Origin: Taibaiella sp.
GTDB taxonomy: Bacteria > Bacteroidota > Bacteroidia > Chitinophagales > Chitinophagaceae
Length of the DNA: 64,000 nucleotides
Assembly (NCBI GenBank): GCA_016786705.1
Contig: JAEUVV010000010.1
Coordinates: forward strand, 248,001-312,000
Reading direction: 5' to 3'
Made by a program: the position numbers and the translations under genes. Of this stretch, positions 51,530 through 60,801 are shown one piece after another; within the stretch, counting starts at the first letter, position 1; each line of letters opens with the position of its first letter. The notes below the pieces were generated by a model, which saw nothing but the letters and a program-made list of their open reading frames with translations, did no database searches and was not told the DNA's origin.

Positions 51530-53311
51530 TTATTTATGAATCATCAGCTTTTTTGTAGTAAAGCCTGTTGTACCGGCAATCTTCACCATGTACATACCAT
51601 TGGCAAGCGACTGCATATTTAAAGATTGCACGCCAAATAAAGCATTAATGATCGTATGTTTAAAAACAATTTTTCCATTCAGATCAATAACCGATATCTG
51701 CAATTGCCCTACTTTTTTCAGATTGTATCGTAAAGATATGAGACCATCAATGCTCGGGTTGGGAAAAACGGACAGGGCTGCACCAAATTCATCATTACCC
51801 TTTTCTATATTGCTGGGTGCGCCGGTAGATGTAGAGATACAGCCGGAAAGCGCACCAAGCTGTGTTACACCCGTATTTAAAGGGTCCAGCCAAGGCTTTA
51901 AGCGCCTGTTAGCTGCTGTTTCCTGCGGCATATATTCCCAGGAATAAGACAGTTTTTGATATAAAATTCCATTTGTGGTCCAAACCTCTTCATTGAGCGC
52001 ATTAAACCTGCACGAATCCTGTACAGGACCTCCTGCAAAAGACGCAATACCGATCAATAAGCCATCCCCGTCAAACAAGCCGCTACCTGAAGATCCCCCG
52101 GATGCATAGCCTTCTTCAAAATTGACATTCCAGAATCCTCCTGATCCGGAGATCTGCTGGCTGGTGCTGAGCTTTTTATTATCCCCGGCAGGATGGTGAA
52201 AGCCTATGAACTTTTCAGGAAGTACCACCGACTGCTGTACTGTATCTGACTTGTTCCAACCGGAAAGTACCACATCATATGAAGCAGGTATCGCCTGCCG
52301 CAACTCATAAACCATAAAGTCATTAATTGGGAAAGAGCCGTTGAACACAGAACGCGCCCTGATATATACACCCGTCATTGTAACTCCGTTAGTAGCGCCT
52401 GAATAATCACAGGTAGATCGTTCAAAATTAAAGCGTACCATTACCTGGGCAAAATCATCACTATTCATGGAGCCTGTTCCTTCGCAATGCCCGGCCGTCA
52501 ATAAAAGAGGTTTACAGCTTTCCAAGGTATTTGCTGTATTGTTGACCAAGGTTCCGGAACAAAGTTCTACCAGATTACCGACAGGTTGTACCGTTTGCAC
52601 GGTAGCCTTCCTGTTAGCGGCATATCCTGCTCCCTGGGGACAGATGGCATTGATTGTGCATACCGATGATTGACCATTTAAGTCATCATCCATCTGGTCT
52701 ATAGGCTGATACCCTGAATATTGTGCTAGGTGCTCAATACCCCTGTGCATTACCATGGCCCTGTCTATATGCAGAAAAATATCATCAGGGACCACTCCCG
52801 GAGCTATATTCAGCTCTATCCATACATCTGATCCCTGGACAACATCAATAGCGAATTTACCGGAAATGTCATTATTCTGACTATCAAAAGCACCGGCTAC
52901 CTGCTTTTTACTCCCATTAGCAAGGTACAGTTTTACACCTTTAGGTAAGTGAAACTGATCAAATAATAAACCAATAGCAGGAGCATTATCAATATGGATG
53001 ATGCCCTGCCAGACCATTGAGCCATCCTTAGCGCTACTAAAGCTTCCTGATTGCGGAAATCCAAAATCAGTTGCTACAATCAAACCGCCGACAAGTGACC
53101 GGAAAAAAGTTGTTTCTGCCGGCAGGCTATGCTCTTTGGCCAGCTGCGCTTCCCAATCCGGTGCAAGATAATAGCTTACCGGAATAGATATCCCATCTAT
53201 ACTTTCCTGTAGAGAAAGCGGTAGTCCGCCCTGGCTGACCTGGGCATTGCCCCGGAGCATGGTCAGGTGCAGGATAAGTCCAAATAAAGAACATAAAATT
53301 TGCTGCTTCAT
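51530..53311 (-). CDS. Secreted trypsin-like serine protease with T9SS sorting domain
   Basis: 593 residues. Signal peptide at about 1-24, a propeptide-like region to about 215, then a trypsin-fold domain with H275 (LLTAGHCEG), probable D331 (INDFMVYEL) and S408 (GGSSGSGLF); cysteine pairs resemble lysyl endopeptidase-type enzymes. The last ~85 residues are a T9SS type A sorting domain (SVFPNPSIDGLISLRY ... LANGMYMVKI ... KKLMIHK). It should be exported and released or attached at the surface. Specificity for lysine is not established. Confidence 0.88.
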   Translation of the reverse strand: MKQQILCSLFGLILHLTMLRGNAQVSQGGLPLSLQESIDGISIPVSYYLAPDWEAQLAKEHSLPAETTFFRSLVGGLIVATDFGFPQSGSFSSAKDGSMVWQGIIHIDNAPAIGLLFDQFHLPKGVKLYLANGSKKQVAGAFDSQNNDISGKFAIDVVQGSDVWIELNIAPGVVPDDIFLHIDRAMVMHRGIEHLAQYSGYQPIDQMDDDLNGQSSVCTINAICPQGAGYAANRKATVQTVQPVGNLVELCSGTLVNNTANTLESCKPLLLTAGHCEGTGSMNSDDFAQVMVRFNFERSTCDYSGATNGVTMTGVYIRARSVFNGSFPINDFMVYELRQAIPASYDVVLSGWNKSDTVQQSVVLPEKFIGFHHPAGDNKKLSTSQQISGSGGFWNVNFEEGYASGGSSGSGLFDGDGLLIGIASFAGGPVQDSCRFNALNEEVWTTNGILYQKLSYSWEYMPQETAANRRLKPWLDPLNTGVTQLGALSGCISTSTGAPSNIEKGNDEFGAALSVFPNPSIDGLISLRYNLKKVGQLQISVIDLNGKIVFKHTIINALFGVQSLNMQSLANGMYMVKIAGTTGFTTKKLMIHK

Positions 53312-53453
53312 ATTTGTATTATATTAAGCATTACAACGCAAAATAAACATATTTATTTTACAGCCATAACAGTATTGTCGCTTTGCTTTTTCCCGAAAAA
53401 ACAAAAGCGACAGTAGTTATACACTGTCGCTTTCCCAATCTATTAATAACGCT

Positions 53454-54419
53454 CTAAGACATTTTCATTTTTAATTCCTGCTCCCATTGTTTACGGCCAT
53501 AGCCCGGGATCACGTGTTTTTCGCTATGATAAGAAGAACGTACCAAAGGGCCGCTTTCCACGTAATCAATACCCATTTTGTACCCTTCTTCTCTATAAAA
53601 AGCAAACTCATCCGGGTGTACAAATCTCACTACAGGAAGGTGTTTTGGCGTAGGCTGTAAATACTGGCCTATGGTCACTACATCACAACCATTATCTTTA
53701 AGGTCCTGCAGCGTTTGCAATACTTCCTCTTTTTCTTCACCGATACCCAGCATGATACCGCTTTTGGTACGCACTCCGGCATCGTGTAATCTCCTGATCA
53801 CCTCCAGGCTTCTGTGATATTTAGCCTGTATCCGTACTTTACGGGTCATCCGCTCTACTGTTTCCACGTTATGTGAAATTACTTCCGGGGCGACATCAAT
53901 TACGTTTTGCAAATTATCCCATTTACCCTGGAAATCCGGGATCAATGTTTCTAAAGTTGTTTCGGGGTTCAAAGCTTTTACGGCTTTGATGGTATTAGCC
54001 CAGATAATAGAGCCGCCATCTTTTAATTCGTCCCTGTCTACTGAAGTAATTACGGCATGCTTGACTTTCATCAGGTGAATTGCTTCAGCAACTCTTTGCG
54101 GTTCGTCCCAATCCACGGCTTCCGGCCTGCCTGTAGCTACTGCACAAAAGCCGCAGCTACGGGTACAGATATTGCCCAGGATCATAAATGTGGCGGTACC
54201 TTCTCCCCAGCATTCACCCATATTCGGGCAATTGCCGCTTTCGCATATGGTATGCAGCTTATGGTTGTCTACCAATCCCCGCACATGCTTATATCCTTCA
54301 CCTGTAGGCAATTTTACCCTGAGCCAGTTAGGCTTTTTAGGCTTGCCGTTCACATAAGTGACCTCTGTTTCTTTATTTTGTTGCGCCGCTACAGACGATA
54401 TTACTGGTAACTCTATCAT
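53454..54419 (-). CDS. lipA: Lipoyl synthase
   Basis: 321 residues. A radical SAM enzyme that inserts two sulfurs into octanoyl groups on E2 and GcvH proteins. Both clusters are in place: the auxiliary site C59-x4-C64-x5-C70 ([12 protein letters not shown]) and the SAM site C85-x3-C89-x2-C92 (CTRSCGFC). The C-terminal [11 protein letters not shown] supplies the conserved serine ligand. The N-terminus is about 20 residues longer than core and starts [15 protein letters not shown]. Single gene. Confidence 0.96.
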   Translation of the reverse strand: MIELPVISSVAAQQNKETEVTYVNGKPKKPNWLRVKLPTGEGYKHVRGLVDNHKLHTICESGNCPNMGECWGEGTATFMILGNICTRSCGFCAVATGRPEAVDWDEPQRVAEAIHLMKVKHAVITSVDRDELKDGGSIIWANTIKAVKALNPETTLETLIPDFQGKWDNLQNVIDVAPEVISHNVETVERMTRKVRIQAKYHRSLEVIRRLHDAGVRTKSGIMLGIGEEKEEVLQTLQDLKDNGCDVVTIGQYLQPTPKHLPVVRFVHPDEFAFYREEGYKMGIDYVESGPLVRSSYHSEKHVIPGYGRKQWEQELKMKMS

Positions 54420-54457
54420 TATACTTGTGTATCCTATATTCTACATTAACGATTTGG

Positions 54458-54465
54458 CAAAGGTA
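54458..54465 (-). promoter_or_regulatory. -7 element for lipA
   Basis: The minus strand reads TACCTTTG, a full match, 38 bases before the ATG. Confidence 0.6.
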
Positions 54466-54494
54466 CAAGCTTAATTTGTAAAAGCTTTGTTTAA

Positions 54495-55361
54495 CTATTT
54501 CTTCCAGCCCAGCTCAAAGCTGACAAAGGCATTAACAAATAAGCTTTTTGATTCCTGCAGGGCCATTTGATGAATGCCATTCACATACATCTCTGCGCCT
54601 AAACCCACTTCAAAACCGGCTACTCTTTTTTTCCTGTTGGCATAATCAAATTTCAGACCTGTCCTCAGATATCCCCCCGGCGTTACTTTAAGTTCGTCCC
54701 AACCTTTCCGGTAACCAAGCCCGCCGGTAAACTGGGTATTAGCCAGGGTGTTTATCAGGTTTTCATCATTAGGGTCCAATTTTATCTGGCCGCCCGCATT
54801 TACATTAAAATAATAGGGTTTTAGCAGGGCCAGGGCTAAACCGACATTTGTATTCCAGTGAATCGAAATGGTATTGGCTTCCGGCTTACCTGCGAGCAAA
54901 TAGCGATAACCGACGCCTAACTTACCGGTATAAAAATTATTGACTTTACCAAACTTAAACATATCCGTGGAAAAAATGCTCAGGAAGTAACTACGATAAG
55001 GTTGCGCCGTCACGGCAAAATCCCGGAACTCCTTGGGGTGGTAACGCTCCCCTACTTCTACCTGGAAGTAAAGTACGTTATAAAAGCGGTCAATTTCTGT
55101 TTTACGGCCTTCATTTTTCCTGATGAGCCCATAGTTAAAATATAAGCCCCAGCCGTCAGTATTGATCCTCGCACCAACCGAATGCTCCCGGGTTAATGGT
55201 TTCGGTCCTTTTACCCTTTGCTCTGCCTCCTGCGTATTTACCAGCTTAACGGAATCCGCGATCCTGTTACGGTAAGTCATCTTTTTGGGCTGGGAGAAGG
55301 TTTGAGGTGCTATCGCCAGGACTAAAACAAAACTTAAAAAGAGTTTAAAAAGGAGTTTCAT
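54495..55361 (-). CDS. Unknown outer-membrane beta-barrel protein
   Basis: 288 residues, signal peptide at about 1-23 (LFLSFVLVLAIAPQTFS). The mature part has alternating aromatic/polar strands (WGLYFNYGLIRKNEGR, FNVLYFQVEVGERYH, YYFNVNAGGQIKLD) consistent with a small barrel, and ends VSFELGWKK. No family recognised. Divergent from osmC, with 45 bases between the starts, so the two share a promoter region. Confidence 0.65.
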   Translation of the reverse strand: MKLLFKLFLSFVLVLAIAPQTFSQPKKMTYRNRIADSVKLVNTQEAEQRVKGPKPLTREHSVGARINTDGWGLYFNYGLIRKNEGRKTEIDRFYNVLYFQVEVGERYHPKEFRDFAVTAQPYRSYFLSIFSTDMFKFGKVNNFYTGKLGVGYRYLLAGKPEANTISIHWNTNVGLALALLKPYYFNVNAGGQIKLDPNDENLINTLANTQFTGGLGYRKGWDELKVTPGGYLRTGLKFDYANRKKRVAGFEVGLGAEMYVNGIHQMALQESKSLFVNAFVSFELGWKK

Positions 55362-55374
55362 GCATTTAGAAAAT

Positions 55375-55382
55375 TATCTTTG
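55375..55382 (+). promoter_or_regulatory. -7 element for osmC-FUSC
   Basis: TATCTTTG, a full match, 24 bases before the osmC ATG, in the short gap shared with the divergent beta-barrel gene. Confidence 0.6.
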
Positions 55383-55406
55383 TAAATTTATAAGAAATTT
55401 ACCAGA

Positions 55407-55829
55407 ATGACCTCAAAAATAATTTATACGGGCAATTTAAGAACCGAAGCTACCCACCTGAGTTCAAATGCCGTAATACAAACGGATGCGCCGGTTGATA
55501 ATCACGGTAAAGGTGAAAATTTTTCGCCGACAGACCTTGTCGCTACTGCGCTGGCCTCCTGCATGCTTACCATCATGGGGATCACTTCTAACGCACATGG
55601 TATCAATATCGTAAATACCCATGCTGAGGTGACCAAAATAATGGTGGCTGATCCAAGAAGGATCGGTCGTATAGAAGTAACTATTTATGTAGAAGGCCAG
55701 GAAGTATTTTCCGCTAAAGAAAAAATGATCCTGCAACACGCGGCCATGACCTGCCCGGTTTTTGAAAGTTTACATACAGATATCGAAAAAGTAGTTACCT
55801 TCCTGTTTAACGGTGTAGAAGAAAATTAA
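55407..55829 (+). CDS. OsmC family peroxiredoxin-like protein
   Basis: 140 residues. The two redox cysteines are C52 (LASCMLTIMG) and C116 (AAMTCPVFES), the pair that reduces organic hydroperoxides in OsmC/Ohr proteins. The ENFSPTDLVATALASC region is typical of the OsmC/YhfA subgroup. It is 11 bases upstream of the FUSC gene and shares its promoter. Confidence 0.92.
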   Translation: MTSKIIYTGNLRTEATHLSSNAVIQTDAPVDNHGKGENFSPTDLVATALASCMLTIMGITSNAHGINIVNTHAEVTKIMVADPRRIGRIEVTIYVEGQEVFSAKEKMILQHAAMTCPVFESLHTDIEKVVTFLFNGVEEN

Positions 55830-55840
55830 AGAAAATAGTC

Positions 55841-58000
55841 TTGCACAGTATTGTAGAAAAAAGATATAGCCTTTTAAAAAAGAGACTGGATAACGAGATC
55901 ATTGAACCCGCCTGGGGCTGGGGCTTCAGGGTCGCGATCTCTGTAATTTTACCTACAATATTGAGCATATATACCGGGAATCATGAGTATTTCTGGATGA
56001 TCATAGCAGCGGAAACGGTATCGATCGTAGAGCTGAAAGGCTCTGCCGGACTGCGCTCCCGGCTTTTGATCGCCGCCCTGTCCTTTTCCGTCCTGTTCAC
56101 CATCATTGGCAGCCTTGTAGGGTTGAGCCCTTATCTTGCAGTACTGCTCCTGTTCCCGGTCGCTTTTGCTACCGGCCTGATGAAAAACCTGGGCGACTGG
56201 GGCCTGGCCCTGGCCTTAAATATTTACCTTTTTTACCTGATCGCCTCTAATCATCCAACTCACAGCTGGCCTGAGCTAATGGAGCGAACGGCTTATGTAG
56301 CAATGGGAGGAGTTTGGGCTATGGCTGTAGGTATTTTCAGTTTTTCTTTTCTGCCGCAAGGCAAACCTTACCGGAGGACAATCGCACATATCTGGCTGGC
56401 GGTGGAGCAACTGGTGGCCCTGGTGGCCAATAGCTGGGATACGAAAGCAAAACGCAGCTCAGTAAGAGCGATCTATTTAAAAGAAAAGGATATACGGAAG
56501 GCCATAGATGAGTCTATAGCCCAGTTCAGCATACTTTATGGCAATAAGCAAAACGGGAATAAAACGGACCAGCAGCTCAGCTATGCCCGCAGATGCGCCT
56601 CCCTGGCCAGCCTGCAGATCATAAGTGTGGCCGAGCTGTCCGAAAAGCTGTTCAAAGGTAACCTGGACCCGCTGTTTAAAGCGCAGATATTTTCTATTTT
56701 AAAGGTATTGGAACAAATGGCCAACAGGATGGGCTTTTTCTTTTATACCACTAAAGACGAAGAACTGCTCCTGCTCCAATCCCGGCTGAAACGACTGGAG
56801 CAATTCCTGGAGCAATTAAAAAAGATGCCTGATGCCAGCAAGCAAAACAGCCAGGACTTATTGCTACATATAAGCCGCTTCAGCAGGCTGGTGCAACTAT
56901 CCATTCAAACGATTTCAGGGAACAAAGAGGACCGTATTTACCAGCAATATTCTTTATTACAAACCCTCAACATCCTGCATCCCAAACACCTGATCTATAA
57001 TCTCAGGCAGTTTATCAATTTTGACAACCTTACGCTGAAATATGCCTTAAGAATGGCTATCGCGGCAATGTTCAGCTATCTTATCGGTGTATTGTACCTT
57101 CCCGAGCATAGCTACTGGCTGCCGCTGACAACGATCATTGTTACCCAGCCTTTCTTTGGCGCTACACTTAAGCGGGGTATTGAACGGAGCATAGGCACCG
57201 TGGCGGGTGTTGTGGCGGGCGGCCTTTTACTGATGTTACCTTTTGCATTCGCCATCCGCTATTTCCTTATCTTCTTCGGGGCCATCCTTATGATCTATAA
57301 CCTGAGGAAAAATTATGCCTGGGCGGCCTTTTTCATCAGTTTGTTTCTTATCGGTCTGATGTCTACAGGGGATGAAGTGGCCAGCTCACTGATCCTGGAA
57401 CGTATCGTCGCTACGATCATTGGCGGGGCTATTTCTATCATTTCCGGGTTTATTTTATTCCCTGCCTGGGATAAAAAGCTATTACCGAATTACCTGACAC
57501 AGGCTATCGCCGCTAATTATAAATATTTCATCCACCTGTTTTATGATCTAAAAGAAGAACCCGATAGCAAGAACTGGGTCCAATATAAAATTGCCGCGGA
57601 GTCCAGTAATAGTAATGCATATGACTCGCTGAACCGCTACCTTACAGAACCGAAGTATAGGGAGAAAAACCTGGTACCGGCTTATTTTACCGCCATTACC
57701 TATAATATAAGGATTACCCGGGAGTTGAATTTCTACCAGGATGATAAGGAAGCCGAGGATACGCAAAAACGTATTGAAAGCAGGCACGACGATTCTGTGA
57801 TTCCCATGCTGACCAATATTCATTATTTATTCCAGCAGTCGATCACGCTCCTGGAACACAGGTATAAACTGGACATGGGTATTAACTGGGCCGCCGAAAA
57901 AACAATAAAAAGCACCCTGGAGCCTTCTGAACATCAATGGCAATGTGTAGAAAGACTCTATATAGAGCTTAAAGCGCTCAATTCAGGTTTGATACATTGA
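55841..58000 (+). CDS. FUSC family inner-membrane protein (YccS/YhfK-like)
   Basis: 719 residues. Two similar membrane blocks: residues about 30-165 (AISVILPTILSIYTGNHEYFWMIIAAE ... FLLFPVAFATG) and about 405-545 (AIAAMFSYLIGVLYLPEHSYWLPLTTIIVTQP then GTVAGVVAGGLLLMLPFAF), each followed by a soluble helical domain. FUSC proteins are proposed to be aromatic-acid or fusaric-acid efflux components, but most are untested. The frame has no ATG before residue ~50; TTG at 55841 is the only sensible start. Cotranscribed with osmC. Confidence 0.87.
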   Translation: MHSIVEKRYSLLKKRLDNEIIEPAWGWGFRVAISVILPTILSIYTGNHEYFWMIIAAETVSIVELKGSAGLRSRLLIAALSFSVLFTIIGSLVGLSPYLAVLLLFPVAFATGLMKNLGDWGLALALNIYLFYLIASNHPTHSWPELMERTAYVAMGGVWAMAVGIFSFSFLPQGKPYRRTIAHIWLAVEQLVALVANSWDTKAKRSSVRAIYLKEKDIRKAIDESIAQFSILYGNKQNGNKTDQQLSYARRCASLASLQIISVAELSEKLFKGNLDPLFKAQIFSILKVLEQMANRMGFFFYTTKDEELLLLQSRLKRLEQFLEQLKKMPDASKQNSQDLLLHISRFSRLVQLSIQTISGNKEDRIYQQYSLLQTLNILHPKHLIYNLRQFINFDNLTLKYALRMAIAAMFSYLIGVLYLPEHSYWLPLTTIIVTQPFFGATLKRGIERSIGTVAGVVAGGLLLMLPFAFAIRYFLIFFGAILMIYNLRKNYAWAAFFISLFLIGLMSTGDEVASSLILERIVATIIGGAISIISGFILFPAWDKKLLPNYLTQAIAANYKYFIHLFYDLKEEPDSKNWVQYKIAAESSNSNAYDSLNRYLTEPKYREKNLVPAYFTAITYNIRITRELNFYQDDKEAEDTQKRIESRHDDSVIPMLTNIHYLFQQSITLLEHRYKLDMGINWAAEKTIKSTLEPSEHQWQCVERLYIELKALNSGLIH

Positions 58001-58027
58001 TTCCTTTTTGAAAAAGGGACCGGCCGG

Positions 58028-58306
58028 TCAGACGTCCAGTTCTTTTAAGGCCTTTTGATTATTTTCAATCAATTGCATTAATCGCTTGCGGTCACTGTCC
58101 GTAAGCATCACGGATTCATCTGCCAATAATGCTTTCAATTCTTCCAGTTCTTTTTCTTTGCTGCCAAACCATTTTTTTAAGGTAGCGTTTACCTTACCGG
58201 CAGCGCTGGCAACAGTTGCCCTGCTTCTGCGTCCCTGAGCGGGTGCAAAAAACACACCGATTATTACTCCTAAAGATAAGCCTGCTGTGAATTTCGTAAG
58301 TTTCAT
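58028..58306 (-). CDS. YtxH-domain protein
   Basis: 92 residues. One N-terminal glycine-rich helix (FTAGLSLGVIIGVFFAPAQGRRSR), the YtxH signature with APxxGxxxR, then a charged helix of Lys and Glu (KEKELEELKALLADES). Such small proteins are stress-linked in some bacteria, with no known activity. Ends convergently with the FUSC gene; the 12-bp palindrome GACCGGCCGGTC at 58018-58029 overlaps its stop region. Confidence 0.8.
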   Translation of the reverse strand: MKLTKFTAGLSLGVIIGVFFAPAQGRRSRATVASAAGKVNATLKKWFGSKEKELEELKALLADESVMLTDSDRKRLMQLIENNQKALKELDV

Positions 58307-58429
58307 ATTGAGTTCCTTAGTTTTTGTAAATATACACCAAAAGCGGGTTTGCAGATTCTAAACAAATCATAAAAGGAATGCAGGGCACGGTTAAGGAAGC
58401 ATTTAAGATGATTTTACAAGTATTTTATT

Positions 58430-58437
58430 TAGGTTTG
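58430..58437 (+). promoter_or_regulatory. -7 element for the rhodanese operon
   Basis: TAGGTTTG, a full match, 26 bases before the ATG. Confidence 0.55.
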
Positions 58438-58463
58438 CAATACGTTTTAAAAACAAAGCAATA

Positions 58464-58784
58464 ATGACCAATACAACTATAAGCCAGGTAAAAGAAAGGC
58501 TGGATAAAGGTGAAGCCCTCCATATTATTGATGTAAGGGAAGCTAATGAGTATGCTGAAGATAATATCGGCGCAACCCTGCTCCCTTTAAGCACATTAAG
58601 AAATTTTGATGCAGAAGCTATCGAAGACTTTAAAGACCAGGAACTGATTATTCACTGCAGAAGCGGCAAGAGAAGCATCGAAGCCTGCCTGTTGCTGGAG
58701 CAAATGGGCTTTACAAACGTGGTGAACCTGGAAGGTGGCATCCTGGAATGGCGGCAACAATTAGGCGAACGGAATTATAGATAA
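58464..58784 (+). CDS. Rhodanese-like sulfurtransferase
   Basis: 106 residues, a single rhodanese domain: IIDVREANEY near residue 20 and the active loop HCRSGKRSIE with the catalytic cysteine (about residue 71). The loop length suggests GlpE/PspE-like sulfur transfer. Its stop overlaps the next ATG by one base (TAATG), so translation is coupled. Confidence 0.9.
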   Translation: MTNTTISQVKERLDKGEALHIIDVREANEYAEDNIGATLLPLSTLRNFDAEAIEDFKDQELIIHCRSGKRSIEACLLLEQMGFTNVVNLEGGILEWRQQLGERNYR

Positions 58785-59347
58785 TGCAACACCTGGAACC
58801 ATTTTACCATTGGCGGCACCTCTACATGGCTGAAGAAGATCCTGCCTCGCCGTTTTATGGAAAAATATACAGCGAGTTTGAATTCAGTGATACGATTTAT
58901 AATTACTACATTCATCCGCAATGGGATAATTTTGATTCCCCTACGCTCTACCTGAAAATCCTTTTCGTAGACTATGAAGAAGGATTTGCTATCATTGAGT
59001 TCCTGGGAGAATGGAATGATGCCATCGGCAATGATATCATGCAATTGAAACGCAATATCATTGATGATATGATACGGAATGGCATCTGCAAATTCATTCT
59101 TATCGTGGAAAATGTATTAAATTTTCATAGTAGCGATGACAGCTATTATGAAGAATGGAACGAGGATATAGCGGATGAAGAGGGCTGGATCGTAATGCTG
59201 AACCTGCCGGAGCATTTGAAGCAGGAAGTAAAATCGGCGGGGATCAATTATTATGTTTTCCAGCAGGAATATGAAGAGTGGCGCACACACCTGCCGGCCA
59301 TAGTTTTTCAGAAAGTAGAAGACCAGTTATTAAAAAGGATCGGCTAA
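58784..59347 (+). CDS. Conserved-looking unknown protein
   Basis: 187 residues, soluble, acidic and aromatic-rich (FYHWRHLYMAEEDPASPFYG; HSSDDSYYEEWNEDIADEE). No signal, cysteine or membrane helix and no family recognised. The order rhodanese, this gene, LutA-like protein with tight spacing (1-base overlap, then 27 bases) suggests a shared role, possibly in sulfur or redox metabolism, but that is inference only. Confidence 0.75.
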   Translation: MQHLEPFYHWRHLYMAEEDPASPFYGKIYSEFEFSDTIYNYYIHPQWDNFDSPTLYLKILFVDYEEGFAIIEFLGEWNDAIGNDIMQLKRNIIDDMIRNGICKFILIVENVLNFHSSDDSYYEEWNEDIADEEGWIVMLNLPEHLKQEVKSAGINYYVFQQEYEEWRTHLPAIVFQKVEDQLLKRIG

Positions 59348-59374
59348 ACCGCTCCTCTCTTAATTGAAGAAAGA

Positions 59375-60097
59375 ATGAATGTATCAGTTTTTATTCCTTG
59401 CTTTATAGACCAGCTTTACCCGCAGACGGGTATGAATATGGTCAAGGTACTGGAACGCCTGGGCTGTAATGTGGATTACCCCAAAGGGCAAACCTGCTGC
59501 GGGCAGCCTGCCTGCAATGCCGGTTTCCAGGATGAAGCCCGGGATATTGCCAAAAAGTTTTGCAGTGACTTCGCGCATAACGACCACTATATTGTTGCTC
59601 CCTCGGGTTCTTGCGTCGGTTATATTACCAACCAGTATAACCGCCTGCTGAAACATTCAAGCGCTTACAACCAGTTTAAAAACATTAAAGGACGGATATT
59701 CGAGTTCAGTGATTTCCTGGTGAATAAAATGGGCGTGTCCAAAATGAACGCTAGCCTTAATGTCAAAGCCAGCTACCATGACGGTTGCGGCTCTTTAAGA
59801 GAATGCGGCATCAAACAGGCGCCCCGGCAACTGCTGGAACATGTGAACGGGCTGGAGCTCCTGGAAATGAAAGAATGTGAAACCTGTTGTGGATTTGGCG
59901 GCACATTCGCGGTAAAATATGAGCCGATCTCAATAGGCATGGCTAAAAACAAAGTGGACAGCGCCGAGGCAACCGGTGCCCAGATGATCATCTCGGCGGA
60001 CATGTCCTGCCTGATGCACATCGACGCCTATATCAAGAAGCAAAATAAAACCATAAAAACCATGCATATCGCAGATGTGCTGGCTTCCGGCTGGTAA
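59375..60097 (+). CDS. CCG-domain (Fe-S) protein, LutA-like
   Basis: 240 residues, the usual LutA length. Two cysteine-rich CCG modules: TCCGQPACNAGF (about residues 41-52) with YHDGCGSLRECG (about 133-144), and CETCCGFGG near residue 170 with the C-terminal MSCLM. LutA works with LutB and LutC in lactate oxidation to pyruvate; other CCG proteins bind heterodisulfide-type clusters. LutB and LutC are not adjacent here, so the electron partner is unknown. Followed 18 bases later by a thioredoxin-like gene. Confidence 0.85.
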   Translation: MNVSVFIPCFIDQLYPQTGMNMVKVLERLGCNVDYPKGQTCCGQPACNAGFQDEARDIAKKFCSDFAHNDHYIVAPSGSCVGYITNQYNRLLKHSSAYNQFKNIKGRIFEFSDFLVNKMGVSKMNASLNVKASYHDGCGSLRECGIKQAPRQLLEHVNGLELLEMKECETCCGFGGTFAVKYEPISIGMAKNKVDSAEATGAQMIISADMSCLMHIDAYIKKQNKTIKTMHIADVLASGW

Positions 60098-60115
60098 TTA
60101 AACATAACTGATAAG

Positions 60116-60664
60116 ATGAAATTTTTAAAATCTTTATTCATAGCAGGTGTAGCGATAGCGGCAAGCAGCCAGGCAAATGCACAGGATCATCAGCATGCGC
60201 CCAAAGACAGCCTTTCGGCCAAGATGCGTAAGATATTCTATGGCATGCAGTTTCATGATGTATTCAACCATAATGCGCTGGTGGACATCAACAGCATGCC
60301 TGCCGACACACCGGTATTGATCATGTATTACAGTACGGAATGCGGCCATTGCCGGCTGGACGCGCAAAAGCTGCCGGAGCTGGTACCGCAGTATGAAATA
60401 CCTTTCTGGATGGCCTCTTCGCATGAGCCGGCTTTACTGAATAAGTTCGCCGATGAGTTTAAATTGAGGAATGTACCCAAACTACATTTCCTGTACGATT
60501 TCTCTAAAGGCATGCACAACTGGTTTGAATTTCAGTATGTACCTTTCATTGTACTGGTAGATAAAAAAGGTAATTTCATTAAAGAATTTGACAAACTGCC
60601 CAGCCCGGAATTATTGAAAGATGTGATCAGGACGAATGAGTACCTGGAAATGTTTCATAAATAG
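60116..60664 (+). CDS. Exported thioredoxin-like protein
   Basis: 182 residues with a signal peptide (FLKSLFIAGVAIAASSQANAQ) and a thioredoxin-fold domain with active site YYSTECGHCRLDAQKL (CGHC) and a late segment KLHFLYDFSKGMHNWFEF. CGHC is the DsbA-like redox motif, so disulfide exchange in the periplasm is likely. Last gene of the rhodanese-LutA run. Confidence 0.82.
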   Translation: MKFLKSLFIAGVAIAASSQANAQDHQHAPKDSLSAKMRKIFYGMQFHDVFNHNALVDINSMPADTPVLIMYYSTECGHCRLDAQKLPELVPQYEIPFWMASSHEPALLNKFADEFKLRNVPKLHFLYDFSKGMHNWFEFQYVPFIVLVDKKGNFIKEFDKLPSPELLKDVIRTNEYLEMFHK

Positions 60665-60686
60665 AACGGGACAATATAATGATATG

Positions 60687-60721
60687 AAAGGAGCGATACT
60701 AAAATGTATCGCTCCTTTTTT
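60687..60721 (+). terminator. Terminator after the thioredoxin-like gene
   Basis: Perfect 13-bp stem AAAGGAGCGATAC / GTATCGCTCCTTT with a 6-base loop and a T run. Confidence 0.88.
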
Positions 60722-60742
60722 CAACCGTAAACAGGCAGAAAA

Positions 60743-60768
60743 AAGCCATTCTAAAGAATTAGAACGGC
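60743..60768 (-). terminator. Possible terminator after the outer-membrane TonB-type gene
   Basis: An imperfect 10-bp stem AGCCATTCTA / TAGAACGGCT with a 6-base loop lies 34 bases after the minus-strand stop, with T residues beyond it. Weak. Confidence 0.4.
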
Positions 60769-60801
60769 TAAACTATAAAGGGTATATATGAAAAGACTTT
60801 T

